Shown piece by piece: positions 46,666 through 55,625 of a DNA stretch of 64,000 nucleotides (within the stretch, counting starts at the first letter, position 1; each line of letters opens with the position of its first letter). The stretch covers positions 7,568-71,567 of the forward strand of contig CAUZBP010000017.1 of the NCBI GenBank assembly GCA_963578105.1, given 5' to 3'. The DNA is from GCA-2718815 sp963578105. Its GTDB lineage: Bacteria; Planctomycetota; Planctomycetia; Pirellulales; Pirellulaceae. Below the pieces are notes generated by a model. The model was not told the DNA's origin. It did not search any database and saw only the letters and a list, made by a program, of their open reading frames with translations. The position numbers were made by a program, and so were the translations under genes.

Positions 46666-48936
46666 TTACGACACTGTTTCAACGGTCACATTGGTCAGAA
46701 TGCAGCCCATCGTCCGTGCCGCACATCGTTGCAGCAAGGAAATCACACCGTCTAGATCTTCGACTGTGTGGGCACCCAATGGTAGCACCAAGTAAGACGC
46801 ATCGGTCCAACGCACGAGTGTCTCGACCTCTGAATCCTCCGCACCACCTGCGTCAAACAGGATGATGGAAAATTGTTGCTTGAGTTCATCAATGATGGAA
46901 GGCAAGCGGCGAACCGCAGAAGGTTGTCGCGGAAAGAGCCCTGTTCCTGCCGGCAAGACCGATAGGTTGGGGGTCTCACACGGACGTACAACGTCGCCGC
47001 AGGTTCTTTCGTCGTTCAAAACTTCCGCCAGACCCTTGGAACCGTGCAACAAGAACTGGCGAGTAAGCCGTTTGTCCGAAAAATCCCCGTCAATCAACAG
47101 AACACGCTCGGAGGGTTCTTGAGCTAGTAACAGGCCTGCATTGGTGACGACTTCGGTCGTGTCAGCAGTCGACTCGATACCCAGGAAAGAAATAGAAGAG
47201 GCGGATTTGAATGGCAGACTTCCATAGAGGTAGTCCGCCAACTCCCGGTATCGTCGCCCCACCTGCGTCCCACTCAATTCGGCCAGACGACGTTCTTCCA
47301 AATGCTGAGCTGCCGGATGAACAGCCGGGCCCAGCGACGCAGGAGAAAGCAGTGGAATCGAGAATCGAAGTAATTCCGCCACAGCATCCTTCAACGCCGG
47401 TAACGGGCTTTCTGTTTCTTGCACCTCTGTGGAAGCGGTCAGGCCATGATTTCCTCTCGACTCGAGATACGGCACGGCTCCGGAGAGTTCCTGCTGGACC
47501 CTCGGAGCGTCTTGCATCCCCTCTGGCTTGCGCTCGCTTTCACATGTGCCGCCATTCACTGAGGACTCTGGTGAACACGTCCAATTGGTCTCGGTAGTTT
47601 GATTTACTGCCACTTCGGCCTCTTCAAAAGAAGTGTTCGTGGAAAACGCCTTTCCCACATTCAACTCGGTTGCATCTTCCTCTTCGATGTTGAACTGTTG
47701 CTTGTCATTGCCAGCTTCCATGTTTTCTACCACCCCTTTGAAAAGCGGCTCGTGAGCAACCGGACCTTCTCCTGACAGCGGAATTGACTCAAATGGCGAA
47801 ACGGGTGCTTGGTTCTCTGGACAAACATCAACAACCGGCTCGCGGGACTGCTTTTCCCGGGGAGGACATTCGACGGCGGACAATGTGGGTTCCGGAATGT
47901 CTGGCGCCGGGACCTGATGATCTTCGAACGCGGCCTGATCATGCAGAATCGGCTGTCGAACTTCCTGGGCTTCCAACGGTATATCAACACCTTCCAAATC
48001 GGGGGTTTCAAACAAAGCCACATCCTGGTCGGGTAAAAACGACACCAAATCCAACAATTCACCAGCTAACGGTATTTCACCACCATTTCCGACCAGATGC
48101 TGTTGATGTTCTTGCTGCAGCGAGAAGGAAATCTCCGTTTCCGGTTGAGCGCCAGTCCTGCCGGCATCGAAAGTTCGACTCCTGCATTCCGCCCGGGGAG
48201 AATCAACGACATGCCGCAGGTTAACTGCGTCACTCTCGGTACCCGGTGGTCTTGATTCCTGAGTCATCCCCTCGGGAACCGCGTCGAGCAGTTGCCCCAT
48301 GTTGAAATCCGCACTTTCTCTGCGGGCAAACGACGACAAATCCATCTCCTCCAGAACTTCATCTGGCTCTGCGTGGCTTGAAGTGATGAGGACGTCATTA
48401 CTGGCCGGCCCCAGTGGGCCGTTTACCCCGTTCTCCAAGCGAACCTCGACAAGACCCGGATCGCCCATTTTGCCCGTCCCCTTCGCATGGTTCGGTACCG
48501 CGTCGATCGATCTGAGAGGTGTTACCTGGCCTGACAGTTTGGAACTGTTTACGTGCTCAGCAGGATGCGGTTGAGCGGCGACCGCATGAACAACCGGTTC
48601 TGAACCGGAGATCACATCGGTTAACGTCGCTTCGTCGATTGTACTCTGGAGTAAAGTTGGCCAATCACTCAATTCCGTGTCAATTGGTAGTTCAACAGTC
48701 CTCGGCGAAGCAATCTTGTCTTGAGAGACAATCGTCTCGAACTGGCAATCAACCTGTTGCGCAGAAACTTTGTGAACCTCTAAGGCATTCTCGTTCTTCG
48801 CTGCTTGGGTTGTAATATCCTGGTGCTTCACCTTCGGAGCTTCACTTCGATTTTCAAGCCGCGCCCTCTTCGCGGGGAAAGACATCCCACTCGTAGAACG
48901 AGTGACCTGCTGAAGAGCGTTGAGCATCCTGCTCAT
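46666..48936 (-). CDS. CpsD/BY-kinase-like P-loop protein with degenerate Walker A and long acidic N-terminus
   Basis: A 756-residue protein. The first ~530 residues are acidic, Glu/Pro/Val-rich and probably disordered. The last ~200 resemble the ATPase domain of bacterial tyrosine autokinases: SSISFLGIESTADTTEVVTNAGLLLAQ in the Walker A place, ERVLLIDGDFSDKRLTRQF as Walker A', GLAEVLNDE, LSVLPAG and FSIILFDAGGAED as Walker B. The Walker A lacks GxxGxGK[ST]: there is no lysine. There is no Tyr-rich tail either. It may be a non-catalytic partner of polysaccharide export. It follows the AAA ATPase by 11 bases. Confidence 0.8.
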   Translation of the reverse strand: MSRMLNALQQVTRSTSGMSFPAKRARLENRSEAPKVKHQDITTQAAKNENALEVHKVSAQQVDCQFETIVSQDKIASPRTVELPIDTELSDWPTLLQSTIDEATLTDVISGSEPVVHAVAAQPHPAEHVNSSKLSGQVTPLRSIDAVPNHAKGTGKMGDPGLVEVRLENGVNGPLGPASNDVLITSSHAEPDEVLEEMDLSSFARRESADFNMGQLLDAVPEGMTQESRPPGTESDAVNLRHVVDSPRAECRSRTFDAGRTGAQPETEISFSLQQEHQQHLVGNGGEIPLAGELLDLVSFLPDQDVALFETPDLEGVDIPLEAQEVRQPILHDQAAFEDHQVPAPDIPEPTLSAVECPPREKQSREPVVDVCPENQAPVSPFESIPLSGEGPVAHEPLFKGVVENMEAGNDKQQFNIEEEDATELNVGKAFSTNTSFEEAEVAVNQTTETNWTCSPESSVNGGTCESERKPEGMQDAPRVQQELSGAVPYLESRGNHGLTASTEVQETESPLPALKDAVAELLRFSIPLLSPASLGPAVHPAAQHLEERRLAELSGTQVGRRYRELADYLYGSLPFKSASSISFLGIESTADTTEVVTNAGLLLAQEPSERVLLIDGDFSDKRLTRQFLLHGSKGLAEVLNDERTCGDVVRPCETPNLSVLPAGTGLFPRQPSAVRRLPSIIDELKQQFSIILFDAGGAEDSEVETLVRWTDASYLVLPLGAHTVEDLDGVISLLQRCAARTMGCILTNVTVETVS

Positions 48937-48947
48937 ATCAAGCCTCT

Positions 48948-50789
48948 TTACCCGCGCCTTAATTTGGCGAAAAGTTGCCGATACTCTTGCCGCCGGGCAC
49001 CAGCTGCCGAAGCATTCGTTTTACGCATCTGTGGCGCCGGGGAATCTTCGACCACTACGAAGTCGGTTTCGGTAGCAGGCACCATTTCGGACGCATCAAT
49101 TGATTGACAGGTGTCAATGCTGGCATCTTCCGTGGTCAACTCCTTACCCGTGGATGAGACTTCACTCGGCAGCGGCTCTTCGACTTTCCGGTCTGGTGGG
49201 AATGCGTCCAAATTCGGATCAAAATCGATCGCGTGTTCCATCACGATCGCCGAGTCGTGAGCCATTTCCTCCACCTCTCGCAACATCGACAGTTCGTCTG
49301 CTATCGGCGTTTCCATGCATTCCGACAGGCTCCGATAAAGTACTAGGTCCGCCTCCGGTTCTGCGACGCCGAGATTGAACATTTCATCCGCGGGTGGAAA
49401 GCTCTCTTTGACAGCCAAGTCTTCAGAACGATCTAGTTGATTGGATACCTGCTGCCCTACAAGCTCTTCCGTCGGATCAGCCTGGCAGCTCAAATCGCTT
49501 GTTTCAGGCGGTTCGCGATACAGCCCGAGAGAATTCGGCGTGCCAGTACCCATCAGGCCGTTGAACTCCCGACCTTCCTGGCTGTCCACCTGCGGACATT
49601 CAATCTCCCCTGATTGCAATGGCAAGAAACGATCGATCACCACTTCTTCCTCGTCGAACGTTTCCTCAAAAGGATTGCACACCAGACTTAACCGACTTTC
49701 CGTATCGTGTTGAGGTTCTTGCCCTGCGGTCTCTATCGCGCCTGTCAACAGGTTTTCCGTGACGCACGGATCAGCAGGGTCTATCTCGGGGCCCTGACCA
49801 CTACCTTCTGAATTGTCGCCCTGATCTGGACGAAGTTCCTGCTGGCCAATTTCAAAAGAAGCCGTCAACGGTTCAGGGTCCCCGGTGAAAGAGCCGGCCT
49901 CTTCGTCCAAACGGCCGAATTCGATGATGCTTTTGTCAGCCGCCGTTTCTTCTGAAAGGGGCGTGAAATATTCCGGGTCCGGGAGTTGTTGCAGATCCGA
50001 CCACGCTTCCTGAATCGTTGACTCGTCCAATTGCAGCAGTCCCTCCGCTGCTGCCATGACCAGGGCATGGTCGCAGAGCTGGTTGACCAGCCGGGGAATT
50101 CCGCTTGACGCATCGTGAATTGCCCGTAACGCCTTGTCACCAAACAGGTCTTCGTTTTGTCGTCCTGCTAAACCGACCTGGTGACGCACATATTCCATGG
50201 TTTCTTCGCGATTCATCGGTTCCAGGTAACACCGCGCTGCAAGACGTTGATTAAAAGATTCAAGTTTCGGACTGGCCAGTCGTTCTTCAATTTGGGGCAA
50301 CCCGGCCAAAACTAAACGGACTTGCGATTCACCATCTCGGACGAGGTTCGTGAGCATGCGGATCTCTTCCAGCAGCAGGGTGGGCACGGTGTGCGCTTCG
50401 TCCACCAGCAAGAGCAAAACATTCTGGGATTGTTCGTTGGGACGCAAGCTGTCGATCAACGAAAGACGTAGTTCGCCCTCTGCCAAACCACGATACTCGA
50501 GACCCAACTCGAACAAGATCGCCTGCAACAAAGCCCGACGACTACACAAGTGACTGTTCGCCAGGTGACAGACTTGGAACGTGTCTCGAAATTGTTCGGC
50601 AAGCAGCTGACAGACAAGTGTTTTCCCGCTGCCAACAGGACCTACTAGCAGGGCAGGGCCTTCAGAACGCTCCACACAACGGATGATCGTTTCACACGCC
50701 TGTTGGGTAAACGAGGTTGGATAAAAAAAATCGACCCGTGGAATGGCAGAGAAAGGACGACGACCAAAGCCAAAAAACGATTCATACAT
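48948..50789 (-). CDS. ExeA-type AAA ATPase with acidic C-terminal tail
   Basis: A 613-residue protein. The N-terminus YESFFGFGRRPFS is typical of ExeA/general-secretion ATPases. Walker A is GPVGSGKT (50-57), Walker B LLLLVDEAHTV with DEAH at 130-133, and a sensor region (NQRLAARCYLEPM, SGIPRLVNQLCDHAL) completes the AAA core by about residue 275. The remaining ~335 residues are acidic and low in complexity, like the N-terminal part of the next protein. In exosortase-type loci such an ATPase accompanies a Wzz protein and a tyrosine kinase, matching the order here. Start 50789 is used: MYESFF is the conserved beginning and GAGGA lies upstream. Confidence 0.88.
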   Translation of the reverse strand: MYESFFGFGRRPFSAIPRVDFFYPTSFTQQACETIIRCVERSEGPALLVGPVGSGKTLVCQLLAEQFRDTFQVCHLANSHLCSRRALLQAILFELGLEYRGLAEGELRLSLIDSLRPNEQSQNVLLLLVDEAHTVPTLLLEEIRMLTNLVRDGESQVRLVLAGLPQIEERLASPKLESFNQRLAARCYLEPMNREETMEYVRHQVGLAGRQNEDLFGDKALRAIHDASSGIPRLVNQLCDHALVMAAAEGLLQLDESTIQEAWSDLQQLPDPEYFTPLSEETAADKSIIEFGRLDEEAGSFTGDPEPLTASFEIGQQELRPDQGDNSEGSGQGPEIDPADPCVTENLLTGAIETAGQEPQHDTESRLSLVCNPFEETFDEEEVVIDRFLPLQSGEIECPQVDSQEGREFNGLMGTGTPNSLGLYREPPETSDLSCQADPTEELVGQQVSNQLDRSEDLAVKESFPPADEMFNLGVAEPEADLVLYRSLSECMETPIADELSMLREVEEMAHDSAIVMEHAIDFDPNLDAFPPDRKVEEPLPSEVSSTGKELTTEDASIDTCQSIDASEMVPATETDFVVVEDSPAPQMRKTNASAAGARRQEYRQLFAKLRRG

Positions 50790-51095
50790 GGGACAGCAAT
50801 CCTCACGCGGCACAGCCGCTACCAGCGGACTCAAAAATTGTTCACACGACGCCTTACATGCACTCTGAAAAAAACTTCCTTCTCAACTTCAACGAACCTG
50901 GGGACCTTATTTTCATTCGTTCGGCCCGCTTTCGGGACAGGTGCTGCTGGTAATTTGCTATTTCACAGATCGAGTATCGACGACCGCATACAATCCGTCT
51001 GCGAACCGGGTAAGTACCAATCAGATCGGCTGATAAATCCGCGGAACTCCACCAGCAGCCCGGTGCAGCGGAGTTTTTTGCTGATTGGATCAGTT
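50790..51095. other. Intergenic region inside the polysaccharide operon
   Basis: About 305 bases between the Wzz-like and ExeA-type genes. I see no terminator or ORF worth calling; whether the two genes are co-transcribed is open. Confidence 0.4.
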
Positions 51096-52592
51096 TTAAT
51101 TGGCGTTATGAACAGCTTGTACAAACGTGCCAGCTGGGTCGGACAGGTACTGACTCGTAAATTGATTGTCAACGTGGGCGGAAAAGATGAACGAAAATAC
51201 AAAGAACGCCAGAACGAATTCGGAGACACGGGTTGTCCACCGAACGCACGAGTTCACATGCCGATTTCGCCGCGGTGCTGGCTTTTGTAGAAGGGATGTT
51301 GACGTAATCATTCCCACAACAGGCATTGGTAGCAAAGACGCAACTTCTGACGCCTCACCGAGTTCATCCGTTAATCGAGCAGGGCAAAAAACTAGCGAGG
51401 ACAGGATACCTAGGCAGATAGCGGCCGACGCTGAAACCGTGAGTCGCCACAAATGAAACTCCTGCTTCGATTCGACAATCTGGGCAGACCGAATGGAGAA
51501 GACTGGCACTTCCCTCAGCGAGAATAAAGTTTTCTTTGCACCAAGCTTTTCTGTCACCTGAACACTTTCCTGATAATCGTTCCAGCTTTTGTCTCGATTG
51601 GATTGCAAAAGGTGAAATTGGGCTACGGTTTCTTTGATTTGCTGCACTTGTCTCGCGGTCCTTTCCGGTGACAGCGGTAGCTGGCTAAAGTCGGATCCCT
51701 GCGGAACGTGTTTTGTACGGAAAGGCACAGCTACAACCGGCTGTCTATCAACGGGTTTTTCTAGAAACTTCGCTAATTCTGCAGCTTGGAGCTTTAAATC
51801 ACCGAGTTCATCCACCTTGGAACGCACGAGGGGATGCGAGTCGTTGTAATCTCTCAACATCGCATCCAACTGTTTGTGTATTTCGTCGATCCGGGTCTCC
51901 AAGGCGACCCGGGCTGGATTGAGTTCCTGTTGGAAATGGTCTTGTTGTGTCGGAACGGGTTCACTGGTAAGTGACTCGGCCCCGGTTTCGGGCATCGTTG
52001 AAGCAGCCCGTTTCAGCGCCTCGTCCTCGAGTTCCTGAAAGTGCGCGAGCAGAAATTGGTCCAACTTCTGTTGAACCTGTTGGGCTTCTCGCGGCCGGGA
52101 GACCGGGCTTCTGCCGCTCGCCGGCGAACTCCCATACCATGTCGTATTCAGACGCTCCGTTGCAAATTCCACATACTGGCTCGCAACGGAATCCGACTTT
52201 TCCAGCGCAGTTTGCCGCAAATTGCTTCGATATTCAACGTTGATGATTCCTCGGCCAGTTCGCGGATCTGTTTCTTGTGCGATCGACCAGGGCACCTCGC
52301 AAACCTGTTGCGCTGAGCCAGCGTATGAATCGGGGTACGTGGCACATTGAAGTTGTTCCGTAAAATCTTTCACACTTTTATGAATGAACGCGGCACGTGC
52401 AGAATCCTCCTGAAGGACATCAGGGCCCGCATTTGAATTCTGAAACGTGATCATCGTCTGGGCCCGAAACTGGCCAGAGGGAACACGCCAGAAGGTGAGG
52501 ATAACGAGAAATGAAGACAGGGTAATGATACCGAAGACGTACCATCTCGATAATGGTTTCCGCTCCAGAGGCTGTGATCCGTGGACCTTCAT
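51096..52592 (-). CDS. Wzz/GumC-like polysaccharide chain-length determinant protein
   Basis: A 498-residue inner-membrane protein. A first membrane helix at about 16-38 (WYVFGIITLSSFLVILTFW) is followed by a periplasmic region with coiled coils (about 140-340, including EAQQVQQKLDQFLLAHFQEL and RQVQQIKETVAQFHLLQSNR), then a second helix at about 378-400 and a third near 458-473. Two flanking helices around a coiled-coil core is the Wzz plan; the third helix and C-terminal tail are extra. It would set the length of an exported polysaccharide. It starts the operon that continues with the ExeA-type ATPase. Confidence 0.78.
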   Translation of the reverse strand: MKVHGSQPLERKPLSRWYVFGIITLSSFLVILTFWRVPSGQFRAQTMITFQNSNAGPDVLQEDSARAAFIHKSVKDFTEQLQCATYPDSYAGSAQQVCEVPWSIAQETDPRTGRGIINVEYRSNLRQTALEKSDSVASQYVEFATERLNTTWYGSSPASGRSPVSRPREAQQVQQKLDQFLLAHFQELEDEALKRAASTMPETGAESLTSEPVPTQQDHFQQELNPARVALETRIDEIHKQLDAMLRDYNDSHPLVRSKVDELGDLKLQAAELAKFLEKPVDRQPVVAVPFRTKHVPQGSDFSQLPLSPERTARQVQQIKETVAQFHLLQSNRDKSWNDYQESVQVTEKLGAKKTLFSLREVPVFSIRSAQIVESKQEFHLWRLTVSASAAICLGILSSLVFCPARLTDELGEASEVASLLPMPVVGMITSTSLLQKPAPRRNRHVNSCVRWTTRVSEFVLAFFVFSFIFSAHVDNQFTSQYLSDPAGTFVQAVHNAN

Positions 52593-53091
52593 GGTGATGC
52601 AACAGTGTTTGATTTGCCAGGGCAGTGGTCCGTAGATACCTGTGGGAGTTTGGGGACACTCACCCTATTGAATGTAGAAACCGAAAAGAGGAGATCAGAT
52701 ACCCTCCCCTTGTCGAGATCGTCCTTCAACTAGTTTTGGCTTGAGTCTGGTTGTAGTAGCTGTGACGATGCACCGCTTGCAGAAATGGCAAAACAGCCTC
52801 CCCAGGGGCAATGGCGGTACCGCACCAAGATTTTGTTGCAGACGTTTTCATCCTATTATATTAAGATGATTCTTCGCGGCCTGCTGATCCAGCCAACTGG
52901 CGGAAGTCCCGGAGACCGAAGAAATTGCCGCCAGGGGCTGGAAATCGTTGCGTCCGCCATCAGTTCCGATCATTTTTTCACGTTAGCCGAACAAATGTGC
53001 GAAGTTCTGATTGAGCGGATTGTCAGTCAAGAGCAACGCACACGGCTACTACGTCAAGACACATGAAAGTGGACAACAGGTGGCAATTGCC
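52593..53091. other. Intergenic region between divergent wzz-like and trpF genes
   Basis: About 500 bases. A 93-codon frame at 52785-53066 has neither a ribosome-binding site nor recognisable sequence. Promoters for both directions must be here but none is clear. Confidence 0.45.
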
Positions 53092-53757
53092 ATGTTCCAG
53101 ATAAAGATTTGTGGAGTCACCAATTCCAACGACGCGGAAAAAGCGTGCGCTGCCGGCGCGGATGCCATTGGGCTAAATTTTTACGAGGGCAGCCAACGCT
53201 TTGTAGATATCGAAACCGCCAAACAAATTGCTTTGACGATTCCCCGGGGAGTCATCCGTGTGGGCGTGTTCGTCAACGCTTCAGCCATCGACGTCTGCCG
53301 GACTTTTGATACCGTCGGTTTAGAAGCCATTCAGTTGCACGGCGACGAGCCACCACCGTTTTTGAGTTTGCTCGGCAACCGCCCCGTAATACGAGCGTTT
53401 CGTTGTCGCGATTCGGGTGTCGCTGAAGTGCAGGCCTACCTGGCCAAATGCGTCGACCTGCAGTGTATGCCCCATTCGGTTCTGACAGATGCTTACTACC
53501 CAGGTCAATATGGGGGAACGGGCAGGGTCTTCGACTGGAAATTGCTGAACACCATGCGAGCAAACCTGGATGGTGTCAGGCTTGTCCTGGCAGGTGGGTT
53601 GACGCCCGAAAATGTCGCTGATGCTATTGTGACTTCCCGGCCGCATGCCGTGGACACTGCCAGCGGAGTTGAAGCGGAGGCGGGTATTAAAGATCCTGAT
53701 CGTCTGTTTCGCTTTGTCAGCAATGCCAGAGCGGCTTTCGCAAGTTTCGACAACTAA
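53092..53757 (+). CDS. trpF: Phosphoribosylanthranilate isomerase
   Basis: A 221-residue TIM-barrel enzyme of tryptophan synthesis that converts N-(5'-phosphoribosyl)anthranilate to CdRP. FQIKICGVTNSNDAEKACAAGADAIGLNFYEGSQRFV carries the catalytic Cys; LEAIQLHGDE, GGTGRVFDW with the phosphate-binding loop, and LAGGLTPENVADAI with VDTASGVE complete the signature. The ATG at 53092 is chosen because the barrel starts there; the frame is open 27 codons upstream. No other trp gene is adjacent. Confidence 0.93.
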   Translation: MFQIKICGVTNSNDAEKACAAGADAIGLNFYEGSQRFVDIETAKQIALTIPRGVIRVGVFVNASAIDVCRTFDTVGLEAIQLHGDEPPPFLSLLGNRPVIRAFRCRDSGVAEVQAYLAKCVDLQCMPHSVLTDAYYPGQYGGTGRVFDWKLLNTMRANLDGVRLVLAGGLTPENVADAIVTSRPHAVDTASGVEAEAGIKDPDRLFRFVSNARAAFASFDN

Positions 53758-54136
53758 AGACGGAACCACAGGTAGGCCAGAGTCCCAGCGAGTTCATTGA
53801 CTTCGCAGAGAGAACACAGGAGATAGGGCTTGTACATGCCCTTTGCTGGCTTCTATCATACTAGAACTGTTCGCTGCACACCGGGCAGTCAAAACAGGTG
53901 GGTAGTGCGATCTCCTGAAAGAACGGGTACCCTGCTGGGCCTTGACAACGGACCGAGAGATTCGCGGGAAATTCTCGAGCGAGGTACCATCACCCTGGTT
54001 CAGGCTAGAAACCCCGCCCATGATGGCGGTTCCCCCCGGTCGAGGAAGATGCCAGAGCGATATCAGGCTACTTTCCGTGGAAAGACATTCGACAAGAAAC
54101 TAAAAGACCGAATAGGTGAAAAAAGGAGAGTACAAG
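53758..54136 (+). promoter_or_regulatory. Long 5' leader region of ahcY
   Basis: About 380 bases. A possible promoter is TTGTAC (53830-53835), an 18-bp spacer and TATCAT (53854-53859), which would give a 5' leader of about 270 nt. Within it a CCGCC/GGCGG hairpin occurs at 54013-54028, with other GC-rich stems. This is long enough to hold a riboswitch, but it does not match the SAH or SAM-I motifs I know. Confidence 0.35.
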
Positions 54137-55456
54137 GTGGCGCAGGCAGAAATCAATCAGAAACTTCCTTACAAAATTGCCGACTTGTCCGAAGCCGACT
54201 GGGGTCGGCGCGAGATACGGCTTGCCGAAAATGAAATGCCGGGTTTGATGGCACTGCGCCGCAAATATGGCGCGAGTAAACCCTTGAAAGGCGCTCGCAT
54301 CGTGGGTTGTTTGCATATGACCATACAAACGGCGGTGCTGATCGAGACTCTGACCGAATTGGGCGCAGAAGTGCAGTGGAGCAGCTGCAATAAATTTTCT
54401 ACTCAGGATCATGCCGCTGCCGCCATCGCGGCAACCGGGGTACCAGTCTATGCCTGGAAGGGTGAAACTGACAAAGAATACGACTGGTGCATCGAACAGA
54501 CTCTCTATTTCGCCGATGGCCAGCCTTTGAACATGATCCTGGATGATGGTGGTGATCTGACAGCCATCGTCCACGAAAAGTATTCGGGGTTACTCCCTGG
54601 CATTCGAGGACTCTCGGAAGAGACGACGACCGGGGTGCATCGCCTTTATCAGATGCAGGAGAAAGGTGAGTTAAAAATCCCCGCTTTTAACGTCAATGAC
54701 TCGGTCACCAAAAGCAAGTTTGACAACCTTTACGGATGTCGCGAATCGTTAGCAGATGGAATCAAACGAGCCACGGACGTGATGGTAGCCGGAAAGGTCG
54801 TCGTTGTTGCCGGATATGGAGATGTGGGAAAGGGATGTGCCCAATCGATGCAGTCGTACGGCGCCCGCGTCATCGTGACTGAAATTGATCCGATATGCGC
54901 ACTTCAGGCAGCAATGGAAGGTTACGAAGTGACGACCATGGACGAGGCAGCAGCTCAGGGAAACATTTTCGTAACGGCAACCGGCTGCCGAGATCTGATT
55001 CTGGGAAGACATTTTCAACAGATGCCCAATGACGCCATCGTCTGCAACATTGGTCACTTTGATCTGGAAATTGACGTGGCATGGCTGGATGGTCAAAGTG
55101 ACATTCAAAAGGAAACCATCAAGCCGCTGGTTGATCGGTACACCTTCCAAGATGGACACTCGGTCCTCATTCTTGCCGAGGGGCGGTTGGTCAATTTGAG
55201 TTGTGCCACAGGGCATCCGTCATTCGTGATGTCCAACTCATTCACGAACCAGGTCCTGGCGCAGCTCGCCCTGTGGAGTGAGAACGAAGCCTACGAGGTG
55301 GGCGTACACGTGTTGCCAAAAGAACTGGATGAGGAAGTGGCACGTTTGCATTTGGACCAATTGGGAGTCCGCTTGACTGAGTTGACCGCTGAACAATCTG
55401 AATATCTGAGCGTTCCGATTGCTGGTCCCTACAAACCAAATTATTATCGCTATTGA
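54137..55456 (+). CDS. ahcY: Adenosylhomocysteinase
   Basis: A 439-residue NAD-dependent enzyme that hydrolyses S-adenosylhomocysteine to homocysteine and adenosine. KIADLSEADWGRREIRLAENEMPGLMALR starts it, with TIQTAVLIETLTELGAEVQWSSCNKFSTQDHAAAA, the NAD-binding VVVAGYGDVGKGCAQSMQSYGARV, and the C-terminal PYKPNYYRY with the conserved Lys-Pro-x-Tyr-Tyr-Arg-Tyr end. All are intact. The start is a GTG at 54137 because AAGGAG (54123-54128) lies 8 bases before it; an earlier in-frame GTG at 54116 would overlap that site. Confidence 0.95.
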   Translation: MAQAEINQKLPYKIADLSEADWGRREIRLAENEMPGLMALRRKYGASKPLKGARIVGCLHMTIQTAVLIETLTELGAEVQWSSCNKFSTQDHAAAAIAATGVPVYAWKGETDKEYDWCIEQTLYFADGQPLNMILDDGGDLTAIVHEKYSGLLPGIRGLSEETTTGVHRLYQMQEKGELKIPAFNVNDSVTKSKFDNLYGCRESLADGIKRATDVMVAGKVVVVAGYGDVGKGCAQSMQSYGARVIVTEIDPICALQAAMEGYEVTTMDEAAAQGNIFVTATGCRDLILGRHFQQMPNDAIVCNIGHFDLEIDVAWLDGQSDIQKETIKPLVDRYTFQDGHSVLILAEGRLVNLSCATGHPSFVMSNSFTNQVLAQLALWSENEAYEVGVHVLPKELDEEVARLHLDQLGVRLTELTAEQSEYLSVPIAGPYKPNYYRY

Positions 55457-55501
55457 TATTCTGCGACAGTATTCGCTACGAGTTGCGTTGACAAATCGTC
55501 C

Positions 55502-55533
55502 GGGCTCCGGCATAACATCCGGAGCCCTATTTT
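55502..55533 (+). terminator. Intrinsic terminator after ahcY
   Basis: GGGCTCCGG and CCGGAGCCC form a perfect 9-bp stem with an 8-base loop, followed by TATTTTG. It begins 46 bases past the ahcY stop codon. Confidence 0.85.
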
Positions 55534-55625
55534 GTTGGTGAAACCAGTGAGTCAGTGAGCCCGCAAATGGGGCCAACGCCAACGGATCGGAAGGAGCATC
55601 TTGATCAACATGAAGGGTTCAGGAA

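Noticed and set aside
52785..53066. 93-codon ORF before trpF
   Set aside because: No ribosome-binding site, no motif and no similarity that I recognise; it lies in a divergent promoter region.
53860..54136. SAH or SAM-I riboswitch before ahcY
   Set aside because: The conserved core sequences of these classes are not present; only generic hairpins were found.
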